Positions 20,758-29,046 of a DNA stretch of 64,000 nucleotides are shown in pieces. How positions within the stretch are numbered: the first letter of the stretch is position 1; the number at the start of each line of letters is the position of its first letter. The DNA lies in NCBI GenBank assembly GCA_009760855.2, contig WPIO01000102.1, forward strand, positions 1,302,001 to 1,366,000, read 5' to 3'. The notes under the pieces are model-generated. The model saw only the letters and a list, made by a program, of their open reading frames with translations, ran no database searches and had not been told where the DNA came from. Position numbers and translations under genes: made by a program. The stretch comes from Cristatella mucedo. Its lineage: Eukaryota > Bryozoa > Phylactolaemata > Cristatellidae.

Positions 20758-20861
20758 CCCATATACAACCATGATTTAACCATAGTATCCCAAATGCATA
20801 GTAAAGTAAATAGGTTGAGAGATTTTTACTATGTTATGCTTTGGGTGCACGCTGATTGGCT

Positions 20862-21022
20862 TTAAAGGAGGCAGGAGGTTTTATGGCTTATGGTTGAAGG
20901 CGATAGTTTTGGAGGTTCTATCGCGGATTTCGCCCTATTTTAGGAGGTTTGGGGCGTTTTCCAAATTGATGCTACGGAGGTTGGCTCTATTGTGCCGCGT
21001 GGAGGTGCGGCTTATTTTTATT
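20862..21022 (+). ncRNA. Candidate structured RNA: hairpin array with GGAGG in the loops
   Basis: A GC-richer island before mraZ holds six GGAGG motifs (starts at 20867, 20874, 20911, 20943, 20976, 21001). Four lie in the loop of a predicted hairpin. GCGATAG/CTATCGC (20900-20906 with 20918-20924) is a perfect 7-bp stem. CGCCCTA/TGGGGCG (20931-20937 with 20951-20956 and T20950) encloses the next. GCTA/TGGC (20971-20974 with 20982-20985) encloses the third. GCCGC/GCGGC (20994-20998 with 21007-21011) encloses the last and is followed by TTATTTTTATTT, which is terminator-like. The pattern resembles CsrA-titrating RNAs (GGA in hairpin loops) but could be an mraZ leader. No csrA is in the window. 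The family is not identified. Confidence 0.5.
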
Positions 21023-21030
21023 TAAAAACC

Positions 21031-21498
21031 ATGTCGGTCTTTTTATCAACATATCGAAATAAGTTAGATAAAAAGGGCAGAGTTTCTGTTCCTGCTACTT
21101 TTAGGTCGATAATTTGCTCAGATGCCAATGGATTTCACGGCATAGTTGTATATAAATCCGTTATAAACGAATGTCTGGAGGCTTGCAACATGGCTCGTAT
21201 GGAAAAAATAAGTCAAAGCATAGACAATCTTGATCCACTTTCTGAAGAGCGAGACGCCTTTGCTTCTACAATTTTAGCAGAAAGTTTGCCCTTGGCTTTC
21301 GATCCTGAGGGTAGGGTTGTTTTGCCAAAAGATCTAGCAGAGATCCTATCTCTTGGGGAAGGTGCGGAGGAGGTATGTTTTGTTGGAAAAGGTCAGATTT
21401 TTGAGATTTGGAATCCTGCCAAGCTAGAAGAGCATAAAGAAAGAGCCCGCAAGATTGCCAAAGAATGTCGTGGTAGCTTAAAAATCGCAGCCAACTAA
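21031..21498 (+). CDS. mraZ: MraZ, transcriptional regulator of the division/cell wall cluster
   Basis: 155 residues from ATG 21031, chosen because alphaproteobacterial MraZ proteins begin just before FLSTYRNKLDKKGRVSVPA; a GTG at 20992 would add 13 atypical residues. Two SpoVT/AbrB-like repeats are visible: DKKGRVSVPATFR near the N terminus and DPEGRVVLPKDLAEIL in the middle, the second followed by VCFVGKGQIFEIW. In most bacteria mraZ heads the dcw cluster followed by rsmH; here it stands alone, followed by a spacer and tuf. The usual MraZ boxes (spaced TGGG repeats) are not evident upstream, where the GGAGG hairpins are instead. Confidence 0.92.
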   Translation: MSVFLSTYRNKLDKKGRVSVPATFRSIICSDANGFHGIVVYKSVINECLEACNMARMEKISQSIDNLDPLSEERDAFASTILAESLPLAFDPEGRVVLPKDLAEILSLGEGAEEVCFVGKGQIFEIWNPAKLEEHKERARKIAKECRGSLKIAAN

Positions 21499-21912
21499 AA
21501 AAAATAACCCCACATCAGATGGGCGAAATTTGTTTTATGTGGAGTGGCTTTTGCATTTCCAATGTATTAAAAAAAATAAAAAATGTCTCAATTTTGCTTC
21601 TCATGGAATAAATGAATTCTTATTGAATAAAAAAATTCAACTGATAATAATTATTACTTTTATTCAAAAAAGATCTTCCCATCTGCTATTTTGGCAATTT
21701 GGCTGCAATTATTTATTGCATAAAAACTGATAAAAATCTTTACAAATTGGTAATATTTTTTTTCATCGGCCTTGAGAAGTGCAATTAAGAAGGTCAATAA
21801 AATTATCAAAATTAAGAAAATATAAAATTGTTGTCAAAATATTTACAATACACAATACTGGGTAAAATTTAGTATAATAAATCTATTAACCCTGAATGGC
21901 TTTATAATGATT
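21499..21912. other. Gene-free spacer after mraZ
   Basis: No gene is seen. CCACAT (about 21510) and ATGTGG (about 21537) could pair across a 21-nt loop just after the mraZ stop, but no T tract follows. The rest is A/T-rich. Confidence 0.4.
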
Positions 21913-22125
21913 TTACTGAGGCCAATGATTCTTGACCTTTTTCTTTTTTATTTTTATTACTTCCGGATTGCCATACCAGAATTCCCGAGCTTCTTTTTTG
22001 CTTGGTATTGTTGTTAGTTTTTGATACATTGTTTTGCGTTGTGTTGGTTTTTTTTGCCTTGTCTCTGCATTGTTTGCGCCATATATAACAAAAAATAACA
22101 ATAAAAAAAAGAGAATTTTTTTCAT
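21913..22125 (-). CDS. Small secreted basic protein, hypothetical
   Basis: 70 residues. A classical signal peptide is visible (MKKILFFLLLFFVIYGANNA, cleavage likely after the second Ala-containing turn), followed by a strongly basic mature part of about 50 residues rich in K, R, Q and T. I do not recognise a family. An overlapping frame from 22159 is longer but lacks a coherent pattern, so this frame is preferred. It is isolated, divergent from tuf, and may be lineage-specific. Confidence 0.45.
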   Translation of the reverse strand: MKKILFFLLLFFVIYGANNAETRQKKPTQRKTMYQKLTTIPSKKEAREFWYGNPEVIKIKKKKVKNHWPQ

Positions 22126-22451
22126 AAAGAGGGAAGTTATAAATATATTTTACAGGCAAATTCTATCATAAAATTGTGTAAAATGCAATGATTTTATATT
22201 TTTATTGGAAAAATATCTTAATAATAATTATATTTCTGCTGTTCATTCTTGATAAGATCATCGTTAAGAGGTCTAAAAATATCACAATCTAATTGCAAGA
22301 TTAAAATTTTTACTTTTTTTTGATGGTCAATGATTGCACGACTGAGAAAAATAAAAAAATACTTGCAAAACAAAAAAGCGACCATAAGTGCGTTTTGGTC
22401 GAGCTTTGTTGTTCGCATGGTTATTGTTTGATAATATGATTCTACATTATA
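22126..22451. other. tuf leader region with a hairpin
   Basis: The 5' region of tuf contains a 6-bp stem CGACCA (22379-22384) with TGGTCG (22396-22401) around an 11-nt loop, about 50 bp before the start codon. It could be part of the tuf leader. No ORF is supported. Confidence 0.4.
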
Positions 22452-23636
22452 ATGGCAACTTTTGAAAGAAATAAACCCCACGTTAATATTGGTACCATTG
22501 GTCACGTAGACCACGGTAAAACAACTCTTACTGCGGCTATCACCGTTGTGCTTTCCGCAACTGGACAGGCACAGGCGATGAAATATGATGATATTGACGC
22601 CGCTCCAGAAGAGAAGGCTCGAGGTATTACAATTAACACAGCCCACGTGGAATATCAAACAGAAAATCGTCATTACGCTCACGTTGACTGTCCTGGTCAC
22701 GCCGACTACGTAAAAAACATGATTACTGGTGCCGCTCAGATGGACGGTGCAATTCTGGTTGTTAGTGCTGCCGATGGCCCCATGCCACAAACTCGTGAGC
22801 ACATTCTTTTGGCTCGTCAGGTTGGTGTGCCTTATATGGTTGTTTTCTTAAACAAGTGTGATATGGTTGACGATCCAGAGCTTATTGAGCTTGTTGAATT
22901 GGAAATTCGCGAACTACTATCTAAATACGAATTTCCAGGAGATGAAATTCCTATTATCAGGGGCTCTGGTCTAAAAGCTCTAGAAGGAGCAGATGGAGAG
23001 TACGGAGTGCAATCTGTACACAAGCTAATGACGGCCATAGATGAATACATTCCAACTCCAAAGCGTGATATTGAAAAACCTTTCTTGATGTCGGTGGAGG
23101 ACGTTTTCTCTATTTCTGGGCGTGGTACTGTCGCTACAGGAAGAATTGAAAGAGGTGTTGTTAAGGTTGGAGAGGAAGTTGAAATTGTTGGTTTTGGCAA
23201 ACAACAAAAAACAGTTGTAACCGGTATTGAAATGTTTCGCAAAAGCCTAGATCAAGGTCAGGCTGGTGATAACGCTGGTATTCTATTGCGTGGTGTTGGT
23301 CGTGAAGATATTGAAAGAGGTCACGTTCTTGCTAAGGTTGGAACCATCACCCCTCACAACAAGTTTATCGCAGAGGTTTACATTTTGTCAAAGGAAGAAG
23401 GCGGAAGACACACTCCTTTCTTCAATAACTACAGACCTCAATTTTACTTCAGAACAACTGACGTAACTGGTTCTATCAAATTGCCAGAAGGTAAGGAGAT
23501 GATTATGCCTGGCGATAACGTAAAGATGGAAGTAGAGCTTATTGCAAATGTTGCGATGGAAGAAGGATTGCGTTTTGCAATTAGAGAGGGTGGAAGGACT
23601 GTTGGTGCTGGAGTTGTTGCGAAAATTCTTCAATAG
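22452..23636 (+). CDS. tuf: Elongation factor Tu
   Basis: GTPase that delivers aminoacyl-tRNA to the ribosome. 394 residues, standard length, with GHVDHGKTT (G1), RGITI (G2), DCPGHADY (G3), NKCD (G4) and a complete set of domains II and III through the C-terminal [14 protein letters not shown]. It is the only tuf here and is separated from fusA, unlike the classical str operon. Codon use is richer in C-ending and GGT/CGT codons than its neighbours, as expected for a highly expressed gene. A strong terminator follows. Confidence 0.99.
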   Translation: MATFERNKPHVNIGTIGHVDHGKTTLTAAITVVLSATGQAQAMKYDDIDAAPEEKARGITINTAHVEYQTENRHYAHVDCPGHADYVKNMITGAAQMDGAILVVSAADGPMPQTREHILLARQVGVPYMVVFLNKCDMVDDPELIELVELEIRELLSKYEFPGDEIPIIRGSGLKALEGADGEYGVQSVHKLMTAIDEYIPTPKRDIEKPFLMSVEDVFSISGRGTVATGRIERGVVKVGEEVEIVGFGKQQKTVVTGIEMFRKSLDQGQAGDNAGILLRGVGREDIERGHVLAKVGTITPHNKFIAEVYILSKEEGGRHTPFFNNYRPQFYFRTTDVTGSIKLPEGKEMIMPGDNVKMEVELIANVAMEEGLRFAIREGGRTVGAGVVAKILQ

Positions 23637-23668
23637 TTTTTTATCTATATTTCTTTCAAGAAAATGAA

Positions 23669-23699
23669 ATACCTCGCCCAATTGGCGGGGTATTTTTTT
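23669..23699 (+). terminator. Intrinsic terminator of tuf
   Basis: ATACCTCGCC (23669-23678) pairs with GGCGGGGTAT (23684-23693) across a 5-nt loop, with one G-U pair, followed by seven T residues. It is 32 bp after the tuf stop, the clearest terminator in the window. Confidence 0.95.
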
Positions 23700-24468
23700 G
23701 CCCAAATTGTGCCATAAGATAATAAATTTAGGCTTGATTATGGGTGTTTTATGTTAGATTTATTGAGGTTTATTTTATTGTCTTTCTGTTTTTTTATGCA
23801 CCAATTATGCAATAATATAGATATGATAATTTGAAGCGTTTTTTATAATTATTTCTTTGTGAACAGAGTCTAGTCAACACAGCTCCACCTCACCCTCATT
23901 TTCCAGATCAACGTCAAAATTTAATTCCGTCGTGATGTTTTTTTACGATTGCCGCATGTGTTGGTTTGTTTTGCCATTTTCACTCTATTGATAATGATAT
24001 ATGTTGCGTTGAATTTGCATTTGGCGTACCATTTTTTGTGTAGCATCCAATTCTCAAGGTTGTTAAAAATAATTGCACGATTGTTTTTCATTTAATGTCT
24101 GTTGCGGCATATTGTTTTTTTGTGTTACAGCAAATCAATTATATGGTCAGATTATTATATGTGATTTTTACAACCTAATACCGCAATAATTGCGATTTTT
24201 AGGTTTTTTTGTAATTTTAATATTTTATTGCTCAGCACGGCTTGTATATTTAATCTTTTGCCAAGTTTATTTTTGCTATTTGAATAAAAAACTACTTCTT
24301 TTGGTTGTTTTTTATGATTGATTTGGTGATATTTGATATCATTAATGGTGATGCGACGTCACAAGCTTGAATTTAATTATTTCATCACTTTTCACGTCTA
24401 TCGTCAAAAATGTCCGACTTGCTATGTTGGTATTTTTGCTGTTTATGTGTATTTTTGTCGTTCAAAAA
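23700..24468. other. Gene-free spacer with an orphan terminator
   Basis: About 770 bp with no supported gene. A GC-richer patch at about 23880-23940 reads weakly as coding on the minus strand but is cut by stops. The terminator-like hairpin at 24172-24210 has no obvious upstream gene. Confidence 0.4.
24172..24210 (+). terminator. Orphan terminator-like hairpin
   Basis: AACCTAA (24172-24178) pairs with TTAGGTT (24199-24205), and inside it CGCAA (24182-24186) pairs with TTGCG (24190-24194) around TAA. A T tract continues after the stem. Orientation fits plus-strand termination, yet no plus-strand gene lies between the tuf terminator and this point, so it may end an unrecognised small RNA or be a relic. 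Confidence 0.6.
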
Positions 24469-24816
24469 CTAAGAAGGCTGCCATTTGTTGTAATGTGGTA
24501 GGTTTGATTGTTGTTTTTTAGGCTTTGGCTCTAATTTACTGCCCGCAAGATTTGGTAAGTGCTCTTTTTCCCACGGTAATTTTTCATTCATCTGTATGTG
24601 ACTGTTGCTATGATTGTAGTGTAGCCAAGAGCGCCAGATTGAAGGCACTTTAGATGCCTCTGGTGTTGTGCCGTAAAGGCAAAATCTTTTTTTTAATCCA
24701 AATGATGTGATGTCTTGTTTGTGTTCATAGTATTTATTTCCGTAGGAATCTTTACCAATGTAATTGGCCGTTATTTTTACTATAAAATTAGTAATATATG
24801 CACTTATTTTTAACAT
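24469..24816 (-). CDS. NDUFA12-family complex I accessory protein
   Basis: 115 residues from ATG 24816, preferred over an upstream start that adds 37 hydrophobic residues, because family members begin a short distance before the GKDSYGNKYYE motif. The pattern RFCLYGTTPEASKVPSIWRS, then WLHYNHS, LPWEKEHLPNLAGS and the final HYNKWQPS match the NDUFA12 / NADH dehydrogenase 17.2-kDa subunit family. In alphaproteobacteria and mitochondria this subunit is peripheral on complex I. It is divergent from dsbB. Confidence 0.88.
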   Translation of the reverse strand: MLKISAYITNFIVKITANYIGKDSYGNKYYEHKQDITSFGLKKRFCLYGTTPEASKVPSIWRSWLHYNHSNSHIQMNEKLPWEKEHLPNLAGSKLEPKPKKQQSNLPHYNKWQPS

Positions 24817-24913
24817 AATGGATGATTTTGACAAAACATAGTTGATGAAAAAACAATAAAAATATATTGCAACTAAATCTATTAGAAATAAAAGAGCGAT
24901 GAAATGAATTTGC

Positions 24914-25435
24914 GTGATTATGATCAATAAGATGCTAAGCTGGCTTTATCGGGCGCCAAATTTTGCCTTTTTTACAGCAATTATATGCGGTATTGGCTTA
25001 GGTTTTATGTATGTTTTGCAATATTTTTTTGGATTCGCTCCGTGTCACCTTTGTCATATGCAAAGATTTGTTGTGATGGCACTTATTGCTACGTTATTGA
25101 TTGGTTGGTCTGGATTTTTTATATTTGGCAGAAGGATGAAAATTCTTGATACATGCATGGCTTTCGCGGCTATTATTAGTTGCGGTTCATTTTCTTTAGC
25201 TACCTATCAGGTTGCTGTGGAAAAGGCGTTGATTGATTTGCCTGAAAACTGTGCCACACCAAATATTTTTATTAACGATGTGCGTCTTTTGGATATGGCG
25301 ATGCAAAATAATGCAACTATTGCTTGCAATATTCCACAATTTATCGGATTTTTTTCTGTTGCTGAGTGGTCTTTAATTGGAACATTGCTTCTATTTTGGT
25401 GGATGCTTTTTTACTGGCTAACTCGAAGAATGTAG
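24914..25435 (+). CDS. dsbB: DsbB-family disulfide bond formation protein
   Basis: Inner-membrane thiol oxidase that re-oxidises DsbA and passes electrons to quinone. 173 residues with four hydrophobic segments. The CxxC in FAPCHLCHMQRF lies at the end of the first helix pair, and the second periplasmic cysteine pair is in ENCATPN and IACNIPQ. An alternative start two codons later is possible. It fits with the two thioredoxin-like membrane proteins at 35298-36671 as evidence of periplasmic thiol chemistry; dsbA is not in the window. Confidence 0.93.
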   Translation: MIMINKMLSWLYRAPNFAFFTAIICGIGLGFMYVLQYFFGFAPCHLCHMQRFVVMALIATLLIGWSGFFIFGRRMKILDTCMAFAAIISCGSFSLATYQVAVEKALIDLPENCATPNIFINDVRLLDMAMQNNATIACNIPQFIGFFSVAEWSLIGTLLLFWWMLFYWLTRRM

Positions 25436-25558
25436 GCCTTTGTAATATTTGTATTTTGCTTGCAACTGTTTATTCTGGCCATGAATTTTTGTTTGTAGGG
25501 GGGTAGTTTTTTTGATATTGATTTTAGTTTTTTTATTTGTTTATTTGTTATTTTTTAT

Positions 25559-25708
25559 ATGATGCATTTTATTTTAGCTTGCTTGATTGGTTTTTTTTCC
25601 GCATTTACCGTACTTGATATTTCCAATGTAATGGCAAAATCATCGAAATCTAAAAAAGAAAAAACAGATTGCGACTGCGAGGATCATGATGACGATTGTG
25701 ATCATTAA
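25559..25708 (+). CDS. Small secreted peptide with a Cys/Asp/His-rich tail
   Basis: 49 codons, starting with two adjacent ATGs. A hydrophobic signal-like segment (HFILACLIGFFSAFTVLDIS) ends at a VMA-K type cleavage site. The mature part is about 24 residues: a Lys/Ser-rich stretch followed by DCDCEDHDDDCDH, with three Cys, two His and many Asp. Such a tail could bind a metal or form a disulfide. It follows dsbB by 123 bp on the same strand. I do not recognise a family, and no ribosome-binding site is obvious. Confidence 0.45.
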   Translation: MMHFILACLIGFFSAFTVLDISNVMAKSSKSKKEKTDCDCEDHDDDCDH

Positions 25709-26011
25709 TATTTTATTTTTTTGTGAGCAGCATTGCTGAATAATATTGCATTGGTCATTATTTTCCAATTAAATGATATGGAATTTTTATTAACTATTGC
25801 TATTTTGCTTTGTGCGAGTGTTTTTTTGAAGCTCAGTGCTGCTTAGGCAATTTTGTATTTGCCGCTGATGAGTTTTGATAAATAATGTTATTTATTTTTT
25901 TGCCTAATCTTTCTTGCAAATTCCAAAGTATTAGGGTGATTTTTTACATAAAATATAATCAATAGCATTTTATGATGGTCTTTTTTTGAAATTGAGCAAA
26001 AATGGCGTTAA
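25709..26011. other. Gene-free spacer between convergent genes
   Basis: AT-rich, no gene or clear terminator seen. Confidence 0.5.
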
Positions 26012-27223
26012 TTATCTTTTTAAATTATATTTATCCTTAAGCTGTGCACAAGCAGAAATTAAATCTTCTATCATTTTATCGTCGTGCATTGGTGTTGGCG
26101 TAATGCGTAGCCTTTCCGTTCCCTTTGGTACGGTTGGATAGTTGATAGATTGTACATATATATTAAATTGATTGAGCAGGTCGTCTGCAAATTGCTGACA
26201 AATGAATGGATCACATATCATGAGAGGCACTATGTGCGTGTTATTGGATAGGTGCGGTATGTTGTGTTTTACAAATCCATCCTTAACCTTGGCAACTTTA
26301 TCCTTATGTAGCTTTCTAATATGTGGATTTTGCATTAGATATTCCACGCTTGCCATAATTGCGGCCGTGATTGATGGCGGCAAGGTTGTGGTGAAAATAA
26401 AAGATGATGCATGACATCTTACTGCATCTATAATGGCACTGTTGGCGCTAATATATCCTCCTATTACACCGTAGCCTTTTGCAAAATTGCCTTGAATGAT
26501 ATCTATTTTACCAGTTAGGCCAAGTTCTTCCACCATGCCAGCACCAGTGGTGCCGTAAAGTCCAACAGCATGCACTTCATCTATATAGGTTAGGGCGTTG
26601 TATTTTTTGGCCAATTCGGCAAATTTGGCAATAGGAGAAACAGATCCGCTCATTGAATATACCGATTCAAACACTATTAATTTTGGCTTTGTTAGAGGCA
26701 TGGCCGCAAGAATTCTTTCCAAATGATCGCTGTCATTGTGATTAAAGATTATTTTTTCACATTTAGAATCAACTATGCCGTGTATCATAGAAGCATGATT
26801 AAATTGGTCCGAAAGAATTACGCAATTTGGCAAAAGTTTGGGAATGGTGGATAGTGCGGCTTGGTTTGCAACATATCCAGATGTAAAAATAAGAGATGAT
26901 TCTTTTTTATGTAACTCTGAGGTTAGATTTTCTAATGCAACTATAGATGCATGGGTGCCGCCAATATTTCTTGTTCCTCCAGAGCCAACGCCATATTTGT
27001 TGCAGGCCTCCATTGCTGCCTGCTTTACGCTTGCATTTTGTGCCATGCCAAGGTAATTATTTGTACACCAAATTACAACATTTTTGTTTAATTTACTATG
27101 TTTGGAGACAGGAAAATTTGTTTCTCCATAGTCCATAGTGTTGAAAATTCTGTACCGCCCCTCGGTTTTTATTTTATCAATTGCATTGCAGAAAAAACCA
27201 TTATAATCTATTGATTCGGCCAT
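26012..27223 (-). CDS. hemA: 5-aminolevulinate synthase
   Basis: PLP enzyme joining glycine and succinyl-CoA, the first step of heme synthesis by the C4 route used by alphaproteobacteria. About 403 residues from ATG 27223 (MAESIDYNGFF), chosen over an upstream start whose 17 residues look non-family. Seen are the glycine-rich GVGSGGTRNIGGTH, FNHASMIHGI, YIDEVHAVGLYG with the PLP-ring Asp, and the Schiff-base Lys in GNFAKGYGVIGGYI. It is the last gene of a minus-strand run lolC, phosphohexomutase, yraN, hemA. Members of the wider alpha-oxoamine synthase family (KBL, BioF) are alternatives, but the match to HemA is better. Confidence 0.95.
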   Translation of the reverse strand: MAESIDYNGFFCNAIDKIKTEGRYRIFNTMDYGETNFPVSKHSKLNKNVVIWCTNNYLGMAQNASVKQAAMEACNKYGVGSGGTRNIGGTHASIVALENLTSELHKKESSLIFTSGYVANQAALSTIPKLLPNCVILSDQFNHASMIHGIVDSKCEKIIFNHNDSDHLERILAAMPLTKPKLIVFESVYSMSGSVSPIAKFAELAKKYNALTYIDEVHAVGLYGTTGAGMVEELGLTGKIDIIQGNFAKGYGVIGGYISANSAIIDAVRCHASSFIFTTTLPPSITAAIMASVEYLMQNPHIRKLHKDKVAKVKDGFVKHNIPHLSNNTHIVPLMICDPFICQQFADDLLNQFNIYVQSINYPTVPKGTERLRITPTPMHDDKMIEDLISACAQLKDKYNLKR

Positions 27224-27322
27224 AAAAAAACAAGTAAAAAAGCCATGAGCTATTATATGGCCATCTGAGTACAAAATAATTCAATAAGTTAATTACAAGA
27301 AAATTATTTTTGTTATTATGAT

Positions 27323-27703
27323 CTATAAAGATTCCCCTTCATTGCTCCAAAATTTTGGTAAACTAATCCATCCACCAAGAACTGCAACGTCAATTTTTAT
27401 TTCTCTATCAATGCGACGAATTGCCACAAAAGATCTTGCCATATTGTGCATTTTATCTATTCTAGAGCGAGAAACTAGATTTGATGTGTTGCCGTAATTT
27501 TCAATGTTACTTCGTGCCTTTACCTCTATAAAAACAATTTTTCCACGACCAACAACAATTAAATCAATTTCTCCATAACGATTTTTATATCTCCACCTAA
27601 TTGGCCAGTAGCCACAAAATAGCAAAAATATTGCTACCTTTACTTCGGAAATTAGGCCAAAAATATTGCTTTTTTTGCGATCTTTAGCTGTTCTTTTTTT
27701 CAT
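27323..27703 (-). CDS. yraN: YraN, UPF0102 nuclease-fold protein
   Basis: 126 residues. The PD-(D/E)XK-like core is visible as RYGEIDLIVV followed by IVFIEVKAR, the UPF0102 signature. Function is uncertain; the family resembles Holliday-junction resolvases. The start overlaps the end of the phosphohexomutase gene by 20 bp, so the two are cotranscribed. Confidence 0.9.
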   Translation of the reverse strand: MKKRTAKDRKKSNIFGLISEVKVAIFLLFCGYWPIRWRYKNRYGEIDLIVVGRGKIVFIEVKARSNIENYGNTSNLVSRSRIDKMHNMARSFVAIRRIDREIKIDVAVLGGWISLPKFWSNEGESL

Positions 27704-29033
27704 AAAATAAATTATTAAATTTTAGCAAATATGCCAGCATTTCTTTTTTTATCTCTGCTAGTGATTTTTCATCTTCCCCTTCGCACCAGATGCGCATTTT
27801 ATTGGTTGTGTTTGATGCTCTTATTGCAAACCATTGATTGTTTTTTTCAGCTCTAATTCCATCGATATTTATTATTTTATATTTATTTTTTGTGTTATTG
27901 GTAATGTATGATATTAAGTCACCAACATAACGATAAAGCTCCACTTTGCCATCAAATACAACCTCAGCAGACCACATATAAATAATTGGCAGAAGAGCTA
28001 TTTGCTTTGCAATGTTGTTGCAAAAAAGCATTAAATTTAGTGCTGCAAAAATTCCGTCATCAATTGTTGCCAGTCCGTTATTTAGAAATATATGACCAGA
28101 TGATTCAACTGCCGCTATTGCGCTGGTTTCTTTAATGTAGTTTTTTATTTTTCCATGTCCGGTAGCAAAATACATCACTTTATGATTGTATTTGTTGATA
28201 AATTTTATCATTTCATGGCTCATTCCAAGATCAATCAGTACAGTTGATGGTTCGGCCTGTGGTAGAATATTTTGCAAAATTATCATTGCCAAATATGCCG
28301 TTTGCACCTGAGTATCATTAATTTTAAGATAAATTCTATCTCCATCTTCATCTATTATTATTGTGTTTGTGTAGTTTTTATGTTTGTGGTTTGCGGATAT
28401 AATTACATTTTTTTCAAGTCCAAAATTTTTAAAAAGCTCTGATGCCGTAGTTATGATTGTTGAATTAGTGCATGATAGTAAATTTTTTTCTTTTGTACTT
28501 GATGGTATGTGCTTTTTAGATAAAGACCGTGTAATGATAGCCAGATAGTCTGTAATATAATTGATTTTTTTGAAATTTATATTTTTTACTGGCTGTACTG
28601 GAGTTGATATTTTGCAGCTTTTTGCAAGTTTAAGCAAATCTTTTTTATTTAAAAATTTATCCCTAAGAATTATTTTTAATCCATTTTGTTCTGCTGAATT
28701 ATGAGATGCTGTAATTATCATGCCGCATTGTGCTGCGTTAGTTATGTATGCACAATGCAGTATAGGGGTTGATATTATTCCAGCATTTAAAACAACATTA
28801 TTGTGTAAAAATAGCTCAGCCACTTCAAGTAAATTTGCAGAAGATGGTCGCGAATCCATTCCTATTATAATTAATTCATCGTGAAGTGCCGTGCTTAGTA
28901 AAAAGCAAATTGCGGCAATTATAATTGAAGAATGCTGATCTGTGATAAATCTTAAATCGCCATCGCCAATTTCCAACAATGTTATCAATTGCTCTATTTC
29001 TTTCTCGCCTATGGTTAAATTTTGATAGTGCAC
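27684..29033 (-). CDS. Phosphomannomutase/phosphoglucomutase family protein
   Basis: Alpha-D-phosphohexomutase of 449 residues. The catalytic phosphoserine loop is GMIITASHNSAEQNGLKI, the Mg-binding loop is DEDGDRIYL, and the sugar-recognition loop is AVESSGHIFL; GMDSRPSS near the N terminus is also typical. Whether it acts on mannose, glucose or glucosamine phosphates cannot be told. The region between about residues 140 and 190 is poorly conserved and Ser/Lys-rich. It lies 13 bp after lolC and overlaps yraN, in a minus-strand operon. Confidence 0.88.
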   Translation of the reverse strand: MHYQNLTIGEKEIEQLITLLEIGDGDLRFITDQHSSIIIAAICFLLSTALHDELIIIGMDSRPSSANLLEVAELFLHNNVVLNAGIISTPILHCAYITNAAQCGMIITASHNSAEQNGLKIILRDKFLNKKDLLKLAKSCKISTPVQPVKNINFKKINYITDYLAIITRSLSKKHIPSSTKEKNLLSCTNSTIITTASELFKNFGLEKNVIISANHKHKNYTNTIIIDEDGDRIYLKINDTQVQTAYLAMIILQNILPQAEPSTVLIDLGMSHEMIKFINKYNHKVMYFATGHGKIKNYIKETSAIAAVESSGHIFLNNGLATIDDGIFAALNLMLFCNNIAKQIALLPIIYMWSAEVVFDGKVELYRYVGDLISYITNNTKNKYKIINIDGIRAEKNNQWFAIRASNTTNKMRIWCEGEDEKSLAEIKKEMLAYLLKFNNLFYEKKNS

Positions 29034-29046
29034 AGTTTTTGATGTG

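Noticed and set aside
20862..21022. RNase P RNA upstream of mraZ
   Set aside because: The conserved GAGGAAAGTCC and related core blocks of RNase P RNA are absent.
22218..22802. 194-codon frame antisense to the start of tuf
   Set aside because: It is a shadow of the strongly conserved tuf frame with cysteine-rich, non-protein-like composition.
23878..23950. Minus-strand coding-like fragment (ends near 23878)
   Set aside because: Only about 20 codons between stops; no family pattern, so it cannot be separated from chance.
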